Shown here in pieces: positions 29,160 to 42,368 of a DNA stretch of 64,000 bases; positions within the stretch are counted from its first letter, which is position 1; each line of letters starts with the position of its first letter. The notes below the pieces were generated by a model. That model had not been told where the DNA came from. It searched no databases and saw nothing but the letters and a program-made list of their open reading frames with translations. Origin of the DNA: Atrina japonica (taxonomy: Eukaryota; Mollusca; Bivalvia; Pterioida; Pinnidae); NCBI GenBank assembly GCA_030159075.1, contig BROG01000957.1, positions 124,001 to 188,000 of the forward strand. The letters are read 5' to 3'. A program made the translations under genes and the position numbers.

Positions 29160-29987
29160 TTAACTGCCGTTAGCTCCTATATCTGTTAGCCATTGTCGTA
29201 TCCTTCCTTCCTTCACCGCCATGTCGTCTGTTATCATGGTAACGAGCGTATCGTCGCCATCTATATTGTATTTATCTCTATTTGATAACTGTTGTAACTG
29301 TTCGTGAACATTGGGTACATTTCCAAAATCCGCTGCGCTGCTATCCATACTTTCACTTTCCGATTCAGTCATTGGTTGACTCTGATTTGATTCTAAATGA
29401 ATATTGTTCACAGATTTCGTACTTCTTTGTACTGATGTCGAACTATTTTCGCTCGGTGGTTTTTCGGGATTTGACACATATCTTCTCAGTAGATTTTGTT
29501 TTTGTTTAATGTGTTCAATTTTGTCAGAAAACTGTGTGCTATCGGACGATGAATCGTTAGAAATTAAGCCTATACTTCTAGCGGTGTACTCACTTGTCAA
29601 TGAAACAGTACTGCCCACACGACTTCCAGGTCCTAGTTTTGTTGGCGAGTTGCTGGAATCCAAAGTGTCTAACCAGTTATTGTCATTATCCATTTCGGCA
29701 CCGGAGTGCAGGTGTAAAGATCGCCTTTGTAGTCTTGGTGAGCAATAAATCTCTATATTTTTCTGTGTTTCTGAATTTGCCCCATTACATGACCGGAAGA
29801 CAGCGCCATCTAGTTCCTTTTCAGATTCGCCGTCTACACAAAGTTCACCAGCTGATCTGGAGTGAGACATTGGGTTGGACACAACATCCTGTGTCTCTGT
29901 TGCACTTAAAATAATCTTTGGTACTAACGGAATAAATAAAGATTGAACACCTCGTCTGTCCACTGATTGTCTTCTGTTCTTATCCAT
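29160..29987 (-). CDS. Uncharacterised 275-aa Ser-rich protein, single exon
   Basis: This is the longest non-repetitive ORF in the window. The start ATG (complement 29985-29987) has a good context (A at -3, G at +4), and AATGG is preceded by a possible acceptor (TACATTTAG), so a 5'-UTR intron is possible. The protein is polar and mostly disordered: Ser/Asp/Glu-rich patches (SNDSSSDSTQFSD, TESESESMDSSAADFG) with many potential phosphorylation sites, one KIEHIKQKQNLLRRY helix, and an ordered-looking C-terminus DDMAVKEGRIRQWLTDIGAN. There is no signal peptide, membrane segment or recognisable domain. Codon use is varied and unlike the repeat ORFs around it. I do not recognise the family and assign no function. 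The 3' UTR would run toward 28660, where an AATAAA occurs on this strand. Confidence 0.75.
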   Translation of the reverse strand: MDKNRRQSVDRRGVQSLFIPLVPKIILSATETQDVVSNPMSHSRSAGELCVDGESEKELDGAVFRSCNGANSETQKNIEIYCSPRLQRRSLHLHSGAEMDNDNNWLDTLDSSNSPTKLGPGSRVGSTVSLTSEYTARSIGLISNDSSSDSTQFSDKIEHIKQKQNLLRRYVSNPEKPPSENSSTSVQRSTKSVNNIHLESNQSQPMTESESESMDSSAADFGNVPNVHEQLQQLSNRDKYNIDGDDTLVTMITDDMAVKEGRIRQWLTDIGANGS

Positions 29988-29999
29988 TTCGAACTAAAT

Positions 30000-31680
30000 G
30001 TACCAAATTGTAATATACAAGCAAATTAACTTTGTATTGCGTTGATGAGAATTCCGCCGAGAAAAATGTCAAAACGGATTTAGTGTTATTGAGTTATATC
30101 TGTTACGTGCCCAATTTATCTATTATTTTCTACTAATGTATTTCTTCACATCTAATTTGGAAAGTAGAAAACAAACTAATTGTAAGATCAGTCTGTGTTC
30201 AAGTTTTTCCGAAGATGACAATTTGTTTATATATATGATTTTATGCAACTCAAGACAAACTATTTATCTATATCCAAGTTAAAAAATCTAGATAAGTACT
30301 TTGGAATATTGTCAACAAAACAAGAAAACGATGTCTGTTTACACACCTGTAAAATCACCGCATCGAATTCCTACCTGGAAAGAACAGCTGCAATTATTTA
30401 CAGGTATGTGATCCAAGGGGGAAACACTGTGTAGCAATTATGCCTGCAATCAGCATCATGTCGTAATAACAAGCGTATCTACAACGCAGTCCTAATGTGA
30501 TCCCTAAAACTGTCACTATCGACGTGATAATTAATTTCCAGTGTTATTCACATAATCCGTTTAAAACTGCGCCACCAAAGTGAAATTCTGCATACTACAT
30601 TAATAGCCAGTAAACGTTGTTGATGTCATCGATTTTGTAGTTATCTATATACTTCCCGCGGTTCCCTCTCGTTCCTGTAAGAACAAATAAAATGTTGAAT
30701 TACTTGTTTCATAGTAAATGTGCGACAGAAATATTTCTATCGACTTTTAGTAGGCTAATGTAAGCTACAGTAATATACTCTCCTGTCTATAGATAATGTA
30801 AGGATAGTATAAATAATCTTATGCTGATGGAAGGTTTCCTTTTTACATTTACTGAACACAGCCATCAACAAAATTAAAAAAAAAAACGAAAAGGAGAGAA
30901 GAGAATTTGTTTTCTTGGTAATAGTGATTCGACAGAATTGTTCAATTTGGAAGATGTAAAGTATTAAAGTATGTGCTTGTTTTGAAATAAATTTATTTTT
31001 AATGAAACTTTTATTTTTATGAATATTTGGTAGATTGTGCACTTGGAAACGGGTGGTCCCAGGCTTGTTTCCAAGCATTGGATAATGCCTAAGCTTAAGA
31101 TTTCTGTGTCTTTATGTTATTGGTGTTGTACGTACATTCATCAGTTTTCCAGTTACAGAAAAAACTGTCTATAAGGAATTCCATTGGACCTATAAATAAA
31201 TTTGTTATAGCAGTATTTCGTTATGGGTATATTTTAAGTATTAAGTTGAATGGATTACTAATGATACTTGTTTATACTTTTTATGTTCACGATAAGTTAC
31301 ATACATACAGGCTACATAAAAATGAAATACACATAACACAATATAGTATTACATTACATTTTATTTTTATTCAAAAACATATATGTGTACAAAAATTGGA
31401 AAATTATAATAACTGATACATGAAATAAAAGCCAGTGACACCTATAGTGTATCAATCCAGGCTTACATGTATGTTATTAAAACTCACGGAAGTTACATGA
31501 CCCAGGCTTACAAGTTAAATCACTAATTAACACGAAAAGTCAGTTTTGTGTTGTGTTGTTCAATGCAGGTAAGAGCCACGTTCTGTGTTAGATCAACGGG
31601 TAAAACTATGAAGACCCCCTATAGAGCCCCAGGCAGTGTAGTCAATATACTCTGTTTACAGTACAGAGTCACAGTAATTT
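30000..31680. other. No gene recognised
   Basis: AT-rich flank upstream of the 275-aa ORF; promoter or 5'-UTR exon sequence may be present but is not identifiable. ORFs of about 100 codons here are Ile/Tyr/His-rich and resemble chance translation of AT-rich DNA. Confidence 0.4.
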
Positions 31681-31682
31681 AC

Positions 31683-31955
31683 GTTTGTTTGTTTGTTTGT
31701 TTGTTTATTGTTGTTTAACGTCCCACTCAAGAATATTTCACTCATATGGAGACGTCACCAAATGCCGGTGAAGGGCTTCAAATTTTGGCCTATGCTCGGC
31801 ACTTACGGCCATTGAGCAGTGAGGGTTCTTTAACGTGCCGACATCTACTGTGACACGGGACCTCCAATTTTCACTGTCTCATGCGAAAGACAGGAAACCA
31901 ACCTGTCGCCGGCGGGACTCGAACTCACGACCTCACGATCCAGAGTCGAACACGT
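31683..31955 (-). mobile_element. tRNA-derived SINE, minus strand
   Basis: Read on the minus strand: B box GTGAGTTCGAGTCCCGCCGG, CAGGTTGGTTTCCTGTCTTT, ATGAGACAGTGAAAATTGG, AGGTCCCGTGTCACAGTAG, TTGGTGACGTCTCCATATGA and a (GTTT/AAAC)n tail. The 5' end of the tRNA head is missing. Same family as 50404-50676. Confidence 0.9.
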
Positions 31956-32329
31956 AATTTATGAACCAATTCGTCACAGCAATAGACTAATGCGGCAATA
32001 GACAAACAAATGCGCTACAGCAAATGGATTTTTGTTGGTAGGCATAAAAACGATGCGTTTTAAACAATTTTTCGTTACACCCGAATTCGTTACTCACAAA
32101 TATTTAACATGGTAAGTATATGGGAAATTGCAGTGGTTTTTAACTGGTTCGTTACAACCAAGAATTTGTTAGATCCGGGTTTGTTATAGACAAGTTTTAC
32201 TGTATAAGTTGAAGGGGAGTTTTTAATGGTGGAGCAGAAAATCAGATATATCCGGGAAGATATATTCGTCCTTCCACAAGTAAACTTCACAAGTAAACTT
32301 CCCCCCAAAAAACAACTTAGGCCCCAGCA

Positions 32330-32405
32330 GGACTTGAACTCACGCTGAAAAGAGGTGAGGGATTTCATGGTTTAAAGCGCGATGCCATAATCACTCCGCC
32401 ATGGA
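32330..32405 (-). repeat. tRNA-like relic, minus strand
   Basis: On the minus strand an A-box-like CATGGCGGAGTGATTATGGC and a B-box-like GTGAGTTCAAGTCCTGC at tRNA spacing, next to a dispersed repeat phrase 'aatggtggagcagaa' shared with 46168 and 50675. Probably part of another SINE family. Confidence 0.4.
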
Positions 32406-32639
32406 GGTTCCGTAAAAAGGAAATGACTGTTTCTTCGCGAAAGTCTCTGTAAAAAGAAACGTGAAAGTTACGGGTCATCAAGATCAGACTTAAAAACTGA
32501 TATCCCATGTCATGTTAAATGATCCTTACAGTATTGGCATAAATCCATAGCAAAGGTAAAAATTTTGTGGCGCTTCGCCTATAACTCGTGACGTCTATAT
32601 ATAAGTGAAACTTTCTTGTAACAATATTCAAAAAAGCAT

Positions 32640-35160
32640 TTAATAAAATTGATAAGATTTAAAGATACAAAGAAGGAAGAAATCTTAATTCTTTTTCAGA
32701 TTTACATTTTGCAGTTCGGTTTCTTTTTGTATACACAATTCAAATCACACTATTGATATTTCAGAATTCTAAAATTTTTATGGTTACGTAAGTGACAAGT
32801 CCTCGTGATTCTGTTCACTATGACGTAATTGACCACATTATAACTACGACAATGTCTTTAATTACGAGTTGAAATATTAGAAGATCTGTTTTCTCCTCTA
32901 GGCGAAAAATACTATCTTGTTTATCGACTTGTAATCAGAGACGTAATTCGTGTTTATAAGGTGATCATCAATGATGTCATGTGCCCAGAATCACGATCTT
33001 GGAAAAAAACTAATTTAAGAATTGACGCAAAAAGCTCATGTTGTTGCGCCGAGCCTGTTTTGTACAATAGAGTGAGATGATGACGCAGTAATATAGGGTT
33101 ATTAGGCAGTGATTACCATACTGGCCTAGTTATTGCGCCGATGTTTGTCGTACTGGCCTAAGGCTATTGTTGTGAATGGTGTCCTAAATCATCCTATGGC
33201 ATTTTAAATTTACACGACTTTTGTGTTTTTAGGTAACCGCCATATATGAATAGGACAATTTTATGTCTGTTTCAAAATTCTAAGAAAGTTAAAACGGAAT
33301 TGGGAACAAGTTATACAAGGTGATAATGTCCTTTCCCAATAACATGAAATTAATGCAAAATGTTCGTTGTCCACATTCCTAGAAAGGCCCACGTCTGTTT
33401 AACCATCGAGTACATTTATTAGAGCAAACAGACCATTTAAATGATCCCCAAAACATCAAGTTGGAAAATGTCGCCAGCAAAAAAGAAATCGAAAAATTTC
33501 TCAAGTTATATGGAGTTATTCCTCCAATTATTTAGAAACATATAATACAAGTTGCCGAATAAAAACTTTATAATTTGGACACAGTTTATTGATTTAAAGT
33601 CTACTTCAGTATCAGAAAGTAGACAACTCTTCAACCATATACGCCTGGGACTGGATTTGGGTCCCGTGACTATTTTTATGTTATATTGATATACGCTTTA
33701 CGCATTTTATGTTATTGTGATTTGTTGCGAACTGAATACAATATTTGAAATTATGACCATTGTTTCATCGACAAGAATATATAATAATATTGAAATATAT
33801 ACGACGGAGCTCTTTGCGCGAGCTCCGTCCTTTTCCGTCCAAAGATCTCGTAAATAGTTCACCATATACATTTAATAACCTATACACATTCAGATTTATA
33901 CGTTGCAGTGCACAATGACTAAAATATCATTTCGATATCGTAGCAATAAACATCAAATACTTTGTTATAAAAACCATTCAAATATAGATTTTATCTATCT
34001 GCAACAGTATTTTACAGGAATTTCCACCTTCTTTTATTAGTAAATCTTTAAAAGCTTCGACTACTTCCAACAAAGCGTAATGAAGCCATTATTCCATCAG
34101 TGGACTACATAACGGAAATTTCCGGAATGAAAACCGATTTGTGTGGAAGCAAGGAATAACCTTTTGATAGGGTAGCATATCTACAGACTTAGACAATGTC
34201 TAATTTGTACTTTGAATATAAAGTATATACGTCATATATATCGACAAATTATCTACAAGCACCAGTATTGCCTTTTACTAAATATTTTTACTTTATTACT
34301 TTTACTAATAACATATTCAAAAGCATATTATGTTCACTTAAACACATGGTTTTCCATATTATTTCATATTTGTTTGTTTTGCAACGTGCGGTACCGATAA
34401 ATCGTAACTTAAATCGCACACTTTTGTATATATAATATGTCGATGATGTAATCGTGACTTTGGTGACAATGGATAATGCACGAAAGTATTTAGCAGTGAC
34501 GTAATGCTTTTCCAAAACAGCTGAGGAAGTCAGACAGCGGTCTTCTGGCTTTGATTTTTTTTATCATTTTCATGTTCGATACATGTTTATCATTGATATA
34601 AAAAAGATTACTGAATTTGGTCGATATTGTTTTTCTGTACTCTTTAAATTTTCATATCTACTCAGTCATCATGCAATAACCGTATTATATATAAACCGCC
34701 ATTATAGAAGAAACCTAGGTAAACGGCATTACATTAGAGAACAAACTTTTTATTCAATGGTATAATTAAACACACAGGTTTTAGTCAGTTTGTTCTCTCA
34801 TCGCTCCTGTTTTGTAATATGTCGCGTTGAAGATCTAATGAAACCTGCTATCGGATCACATACGAGTGACCTCATAAATGTGTAATATTCCACCAATGAA
34901 AATGCAGCTTACGCGATCTTTTACGTTTATCGAAAGGTAAGGGGGTGTAAACATTATATAGCTTATAAACAAAACTGAACACACCGAAAAACATTCAGAA
35001 AGGGGAAAGTGTCATTCTTAAAGATGATCAAAAGATAAATCTCATACCAGGGAGAACCCACGTGATTAGCGTAGGTTTTGTTGAGTTTTACTGTTATCTT
35101 TAACATTGTCTTATCTTGATTAAGGCATAGATCGAGCAATGATACTGTGTGAACACTGGC
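32640..35160. other. No gene recognised
   Basis: AT-rich. Apart from the hairpin at 33803 I see only short, low-information ORFs. Confidence 0.4.
33803..33829. repeat. Perfect 10-bp stem-loop
   Basis: GACGGAGCTC and GAGCTCCGTC flank a 7-nt loop. It lies in otherwise AT-rich DNA and is unusually GC-rich for its surroundings. No known role. Confidence 0.7.
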
Positions 35161-35167
35161 ACTGGTC

Positions 35168-35905
35168 GAGCACTGATATTAGTCGACTTCTGATACGGAC
35201 CAAGCAGCAATACTAAACCAGAAATATTAGTAGTCGACTTCTGATACAGATCAAGCAGCAATACTAAACCAGAAATAATAATAGTCGACTTTTGATACTG
35301 ACCAATCAGCAATACTAAACCAGAAATAATGGTAGTCGACTTCTGATACTGATCAAGCAGCAATACTACCCCAGAAATAATAATAGTCGACTTCTGATAA
35401 TGACCAATCAGCAATACTAAACCAGAAATAATGGTAGTCGACTTCTGATACTGACCAATCAGCAAAACTACCCCAGAAATAATAGTAGTCGACTTCTGAT
35501 ACTGATCAAGCAGCAATACTACCCCAGAAATAATGCTAGTCGACTTCTGATACTGATCAAGCAGCAATACTACCCCAGAAATAATAATAGTCGACTTCTG
35601 ATACTGACCAATCAGCAATACTAAACCAGAAATAATAGCAGTCGACTTCTAATACTGACCAATCAGCAATACTAAACCAGAAATAATAGTAGTCGACTTC
35701 TGATACTGATCAAGCAGCAATACTACCCAAGAAATAATAATAGTCGACTTCTGATACTGACCAATCAGCAATACTAAACCAGAAAAAATAGTAGTCGACT
35801 TCTGATACTGACCAATCAGCAATACTACCCCAGAAATAATAATAGTCGACTTCTGATACTGATCAAGCAGCAATACTACCCCAGAAATAATGCTAGTCGA
35901 GTGTT
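35168..35905. repeat. 51-bp tandem array
   Basis: About 14 copies of a unit containing AGTCGACTTCTGATACTGAC and AGCAATACTAAACCAGAAAT. The unit is 17 codons long, so all three frames repeat in register and one minus-strand frame stays open over most of the array (172 and 74 codons, repeating QYQKSTIIISGVVLLL). Two unit types (ACCAATC/AAACC and ATCAAGC/ACCCC) are shuffled. I see no splice signals or non-repeat coding flanks. Confidence 0.93.
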
Positions 35906-36818
35906 AGTCAAACAATTATATCACATATCAGATGTCTCAGGCTCTATGTGAAAAGACTTGAAAGTGCACGTTATATATTTGTTCTGTACGGGTAAAAGAA
36001 ACGACATAATATGGCTTGCTCATCGGGTATTTGAAATTATGATAGTTACAGTATGGTACCATAACGTAGTCAACTAACTTAATTTTCTGTATTAAATCAC
36101 TTGTCTCAATCTATTGTCACAAATGAATGCTTCCATCAATTTCTGTTAAAATCTGTATGTTTAGAAAAAATTATATAATTACTCTAAATTGAGTTTTGTC
36201 TTGGATTTCTTTGAAGCTTTGTTTCTTACAAGAAACAATTTTAAGTAATTACTCTGTGGACGACACTTTCTATAAACCAAGAAGGAAATAAAGTTATAAA
36301 TTCCGCTTGTCACTTACAAATACTTGTAATGTCCACAAAACGAAATTGATCCAGTCCAAACTAAAATATAGTCCATATACTTCCACACAAATGTGCAAAA
36401 TCTTGCAAAATGTAATTGAATATTTTAGTCGGTGCAATTATTTGAAAACAAGTTGATTTAACATAGAGACATAAGGGGAAATTGCGTTAGTTGACATACT
36501 TATGCCACCTATGCGTATGCTGTGGTACGAACAATCACAATTATCATGGTTCCGACTGATAGATAATTTTTGTTGCATTTTGCAGTGCATTCCGTGTATT
36601 AAAGTAAACATCTGATTTGTAGATGACGATTTTATTATTGAATTTGAAATATTAAAAGCACGATTTCACTCTTTCGTACCTACACTTCCTGTTTTATTTA
36701 AGCCTATATACATGACAAAACTCCGTTTATTGTTGATTTTTGGGAGTCTAAATTGGAGTCTACATTAAAAAGATAGAATAAACCCTCGTCACAACATGTA
36801 AAGACAACTCAACAACCA

Positions 36819-36995
<177 letters not shown>

Positions 36996-38251
36996 GATAT
37001 GTGATTTAACATAAATTATTCCTCTTGACATTTCTGGAACAAGCACAAAAACACCGTTATCTGTGTAAATTTTGTATCCGGATATCATTCTTTTTTGTAA
37101 AAGTGTCTTCTTATCAGTTATTGGTTAAAAGCTGAGGATTTTATCATGTAGAAATAGTCGTTTTCCGCTCACGTGCACCAACTCAAATTTCATGGTCATG
37201 AAATATGTATATTTTGACAAATAAAGAAAGTTTGACACATTTTCGTGATACAAACAGCCTTGGATATGTAAGACAGAAACATACTCCTGTATCCTGTCTT
37301 ATATACTAGCTTAAATGTCAGTGCCAATTGCAGTGGTACAATTGCATGTATCACAATGTTAGTGTATATGATTATGATATGATTATGTCCAATGCAGTTT
37401 ATATTATATATCATATCTGTTTAATATATAAAAAGTACCAATCACTTACGGATCATCGAAACTTAAACTCCATTATAACACGACAAATTAGATACACAAA
37501 TACTCTCAACACGAAAAACAATTGCGAATCCCAAACGGGATGGGACCAGGTCTCCAGAAGGAATCCGCGTCTATGATGTTTATGTTCTATATTATTTAAC
37601 ATATTGGTATGATTTCTGATATTTGGGTATAATTTCTGATATTTGGGTATAATTTCTGATATTTGCAATTGTTTCATGGTATTGCCACTCAACATAGATG
37701 AATCTTATGTAAGCATTCTTAATTTTTTAAGATTGCATTGAGGGCAAAATTGTACTTTGTCATTATTAGCTGTTGTTGAGATCGCTAAAATTGAATATCG
37801 CTATCAATTCATTCATCATCGTAGGTAAAAGTTATCTTTTTTTAAATCATAAAATCGCAAAAAATTCTCGCTAAAATTATATACTATATTTTAAGACAAA
37901 ACGCTAAATTTGTGTCTCGCCAAAATTTCCACTTATACGGTATTTAGGGCAAAATTGTATCTTCGCAAAAATAATGTTTTTGGTAATAGCAATATACTTA
38001 ATATGTTAATCATTTTACCAAATAAGTTGTAAGAAATATAAAAAGCAATAAAAGATATAATTTGTCATATCTCAGCATTGGACTTACATAGAATATACTG
38101 CATACCTAGACATTGTCGTCTTTGGTTATTTTTGCTCATTAACGAACGACAGAAAATATATATTCACCCCGTCTTAAATTGACCTTAAATCACCATAAAA
38201 AAATGGATGCCATGAATGGATAAATCTTAGTATAATTAGCTTAATATACAG

Positions 38252-38430
38252 TAAAAACTACTATAGCGACCACCTCTTTATAAGGAATGCCTGTCTATAA
38301 AGGTCAGTTTTAAAAAGTATTATGATTGCATACTTCAACTTAATTAAACCTTTGTATAAGGGTCAACTGCTCATAAAGTCAAATATTTTCAGGTCCCTTG
38401 GGTGGCCCCTATATAAAGGTTTCACTGTAT
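38252..38430. mobile_element. Pogo/mariner-like MITE, copy 1
   Basis: Ends ACAGTAAAAAC and GGTTTCACTGT flanked by TA, with an interior of repeated 'tctataaaggtca' motifs. CAGT termini with a TA duplication fit Tc1/mariner-pogo nonautonomous elements. No transposase. Confidence 0.6.
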
Positions 38431-39021
38431 TAGATTATTTGTAATACACATAGACAAAGATATCCATATGACGATGTAAGTAGACCGAAAACAGTGAACA
38501 AATACATTTCATTTAATTATTCACATGTTTGGTTGTGCAATTATTGTTTTAGGCCATACTTAACAAGTTTTTAAGTTTTTTTCATCCCAATCGAGGTACT
38601 GGAAAGAAAGCCGAGCGTCACTGAAGATGAGAAGAAATCTCGTTGTTAAGAGAGCATTCGAACACGGTCTTCTCGAAACATTTCAGATAAGTACATATTT
38701 ATAGAATAAAAAGCTCACCTTAATGTATTTTGTTACGATGTATCTATTTCTTTAGACGGTAACTGAATTCCAACCAATCAAACAATATCTATATATGTAT
38801 AACTATATACAAAGTCCAGTTATGTAGTGACGATAGGGTTTAAGGAAGTAAACATTTACACTATAACAAGTTAAGTACCATTGACTGACGCAGGAAATGA
38901 CACTTTTTTCTGTTTATGATTTGATGTTTGTTTATACATTTGAATGTGATTACATTAATATTTGTGTCGTGAATACGCGTACTATTTGTGTTATGTGTGT
39001 ATGGTGGTATGTGGCCTCTAT

Positions 39022-39187
39022 ATACAGTAAAATCTGCTCTAGCAACCACCTGTGTGTAACGACCACCTGGTAACAAAGACCGTTGGTTTTCAGTTGTACC
39101 ATTTGTGTACAAATCAACCTCTGTATAAAGATCACCTCCCTATAAAGGTGTTTTTGTATCCCTAAGGTTATTCAGATTTCACTGCAG
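39022..39187. mobile_element. Pogo/mariner-like MITE, copy 2
   Basis: Ends CAGTAAAATCT and AGATTTCACTG. The interior ACCACCTGTGTGTAACGACC and 'ctccctataaaggtg' are related to the 38252 copy and to a fragment at 50100-50225. Confidence 0.6.
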
Positions 39188-39353
39188 TTCTTTCCAAATA
39201 TCTTACTTTCATCAAAAGCTATTTCATATCTAGTCAATTTAGAACATATCTAAAATTCTGTAAGATATATTTCAAATCACGTACATATAATTAAATTGAA
39301 AGTTGATAAGATACAATTGGGATAATTTACATTCGTAAAATACATTTCATCTA

Positions 39354-40215
39354 TTGTATAATACAACTCGTCTACAGTTTATGACAACTCGATTACTATC
39401 ATTGACTATTCGTCTACTATTTATGAGAACTTGTCAACTGTCTATGATAACTCGCCAACTGTCATTGGCAACTCGTCTACTGTCTACGACAACTCGTCCA
39501 ATGTCTATGGCAACTCGTCTACTTTCTATGACACTTGTCCAATGTCTATGACAACTCGTCATCTGTCTATGACAACTCGTCTACTGTCTATGACAACTCG
39601 TCTACTGTTTATGACAACTCGTCCAATGTCTATGACAACTCGTCTTCTGTCTATGACAACTCGTCCAATGTCTATGGCAATTCGTCTTTCTATGACACTC
39701 GTCCAATGTCTATGACAACTCGTCTTCTGTCTATGACAACTCGTCCAATGTCTATGACAACTCGTCTTCTGTCTATGACAACTCGTCTACTGTGTATGAC
39801 AACTCGTCCAATGTCTATGACAACTCGTCTACTGCCTAATACAACTCGCCTACAGCCTTTTACAACTCTTCTTTTGTCTATGACAACTTGTCTACTGCCT
39901 ATTATAACTCGTCTACTGCCTATTACAACTCGTCTACTTTCTATGACAACTCGTCTACTTTCTATGATAACTTGTCTACTGCCTATTACAACTCATCTTC
40001 TGCCTATTAAAACTCGTCTACTTTCTATGACAACTCGTCTACTGTAATTGACAACTTTTCTTCTGTCTGTGAGAATTTGTCTGTTGTTATTGAAAATTCG
40101 TCTACTGTTAAACATCTTGTCTACATTTTTAGACAACCCGTTTACATTCTGAGGCATCTTGTATACATTCTTAATTCTTAGACAACTCGTATATATTCTT
40201 TGACACCTCATCCAC
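39354..40215. repeat. 21-bp tandem array
   Basis: About 40 units of TCTATGACAACTCGTCTACT plus G, degenerate at the right end. The 7-codon unit keeps frames open (170 codons of MTTRLLS repeats), which explains the long ORFs without a real gene. Confidence 0.93.
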
Positions 40216-40811
40216 AGTCATTGACAAGTGTGTGTGTGAAGGAGTTGCCATTCTGTCTGTACTTGTATATGTAAAGTAATATGTTCAAATGTTATTAATA
40301 GAAAAATATATGAAAAATCATGACTTGTTAAATTTCATGTGTCGTTTCACAGTAGTTTTGTCAAAAGAATTTGTCTACACTACAGATGCCTCACCACACA
40401 TTTTGCTTATAAAGTGTAGCTACCTCTAGCATATTGTTTTGAATGTTTTTACGAAACATGTATCTGTACACATTAATTGCCATAATCAATATCATTCAGC
40501 TCTATATATTCTTTGTTTTAAAAGTATTGCACTCGGGTATGTTTATAGTTTGATTGTGTATACAGGAAATATATCGGTGGTATATTATAATGTTACTATA
40601 AAATCGTAAAAAATCTCCATAGATATAGGATGATATTTTATAGTAAATACAAATCATTACAATAATAATAATTTTTTTTCTAGAATAAATAAAAGTCTTT
40701 GATATAATAAATAAAAGTGGTTGCCTACAGAGGAAAATATATACGTTGATGATCTCACTTCAGATGATTATTTCTACCTATCAAATCATGCAGCTCAAAT
40801 CGTCTGATATT

Positions 40812-41115
40812 CTACGAGAGAAAGGTAGAGAGAAAGGGGAAAGAGCTACGGTGAGAGAAAATGAGTGAGAGATATAGAGAGTGGGTAAGAGTGAGTGAGG
40901 GAGAGGGATAAGAGAGAGTGAGTGAGGGAGATAGTGATACAGATAGACGATGAGAGAGATTGTGATTGGTGAAAGAGTGCGATAGAGGGTAGAGAAAATG
41001 AGTGAGAATGAGGGGGTGAGAGGGTGTGAGTGGTTGTGAGTGGGAATGAGGGGTGAAAGAGAGTGAGTGAAAATGAGGGGGTGAGAGAAATTGAGGGAAA
41101 CAGAGAGACAATGTA
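40812..41115. repeat. GA-rich purine tract
   Basis: Degenerate (GAGAGNGNGTGA)n, strongly purine-biased on the + strand. The minus-strand ORF over it is a compositional artefact. Confidence 0.85.
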
Positions 41116-41126
41116 AAAGAGAATGT

Positions 41127-41296
41127 TTAATATTCTTCAGGATTTAAACGGACAGTAAATGTTAAATCAGAATATAACTGAATCAGCATAACTTGTTCGA
41201 CACACCCGTCGATTTTTCCCAACGGAATTTCTATATATTGTTCGATTGTGTCGCGAATGCGCGAACATGATATTTTATTATTATCGCAATTCCAAT
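41127..41296 (-). CDS. Candidate terminal exon, unknown gene
   Basis: Open frame ending at TAA (complement 41127-41129), with a possible acceptor GCTTTGACAATAG and phase 1 entry. It encodes WNCDNNKISCSRIRDTIEQY, IEIPLGKIDGCVEQVML and IQLYSDLTFTVRLNPEEY. Composition is balanced, with three cysteines, quite unlike the repeat ORFs nearby. Its phase matches the end of the candidate exon at 48655-48826, so both could belong to one minus-strand gene with a 7.4-kb intron. Family unknown; transcript evidence would decide. Confidence 0.4.
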
Positions 41297-41771
41297 CTAT
41301 TGTCAAAGCTTGGACATAAAATCGATCAAAATAAGCCATCATCACGCCTTACAAGTTCTGATATTTGGGATAATTAATTTTGCGCGTTTAATACCATTTT
41401 TCTTACTTTCTTACATTTTAAGGGAAATACACGTATCAAGTTGTTCGCCTTTCAGATTCAATTTCATATCAACCTCAAAGAAAAGACGAATATAGTTTAC
41501 CGTCCGTAATGTTTTATTATTTATCGTAATTGTATCTTGTAAAGAAGATATAATGTCAAACTATCCTGATTTCTGTCTACATGGGTCGCCAGAGACACGA
41601 ACGTAGAAAATAATTCTATCCACAGAAGATAATGAAGAAAATACATTTCCATAAACAATATCAAATGGAAATGAAAGTCCCGAAATAGCCTATTTAAATC
41701 TGTATGATACATTTTCGAACCAAATTTGTTTAATTTCGAGATATTCCTATTCTTACCATATATTGCGAGAA

Positions 41772-41775
<4 letters not shown>

Positions 41776-41839
<64 letters not shown>
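41776..41839. repeat. (TA)n microsatellite
   Basis: About 64 bp of pure TA. Confidence 0.95.
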
Positions 41840-41842
<3 letters not shown>

Positions 41843-41879
41843 ACATATCGAATTAAATTCACCTGTGTTGTCCTACTTT

Positions 41880-42040
41880 AGGTGAAACTCCACAAATTAC
41901 GCCCTGTGTTATGGACTGACAATCAATTTAAGGGTCATGTCTGTCGTGACACGGGGTCTCGGTTTTAATTCTCATCCGTAGTACATAGAGATTCACTTCG
42001 TATGCCGATCTCGTGGCGAAAAGACACTCACTGCCATTTT
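41880..42040 (-). mobile_element. Divergent SINE fragment, minus strand
   Basis: On the minus strand 'atgagaattaaaaccgagaccc' and CGTGTCACGACAGACATGAC resemble the SINE body at 25280-25610. Head and tail are not clear. Confidence 0.45.
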
Positions 42041-42251
42041 TTTTCTTAAACACTTTTATTCGGTACTGTACAAAGAACATACTCTTGCTACGGTGTTATC
42101 ATTTTGATTCACAAAATTTTGTTAGTACAATGTATTTGTAACCATCACCATGGTATGACTTCATTAGTATAATGTACAACTGATTTGATAGATTACTACC
42201 TGGTATATACACATTTACTGTACAGTACCCTGTAACATACACCTCACAATC

Positions 42252-42329
42252 AGTCTGCACAATACAAAGCTTCAGTGCAAATCATTTGCAAAAAAAAAAA
42301 TTGCACTGAAGCTTTGTATTGTGCAGACT
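42252..42329. repeat. 29-bp perfect inverted repeat
   Basis: Arms 42252-42280 and 42301-42329, based on AGTCTGCACAATACAAAGC and its complement, are separated by a 20-nt A-rich spacer. It lies just before the hammerhead-like relic at 42369-42398, so both probably belong to one Penelope-like terminal fragment. Confidence 0.85.
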
Positions 42330-42368
42330 TAATACTATGTAACTGATATACATATTGTTGTCTTTCAC

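Noticed and set aside
29282..29914. Plus-strand ORFs of 75-114 codons
   Set aside because: Shadows of the 275-aa minus-strand ORF in other frames.
35100..35873. 172- and 74-codon minus ORFs as a repeat protein
   Set aside because: Explained by the 51-bp unit length; no signal peptide or unique flanking exon was found.
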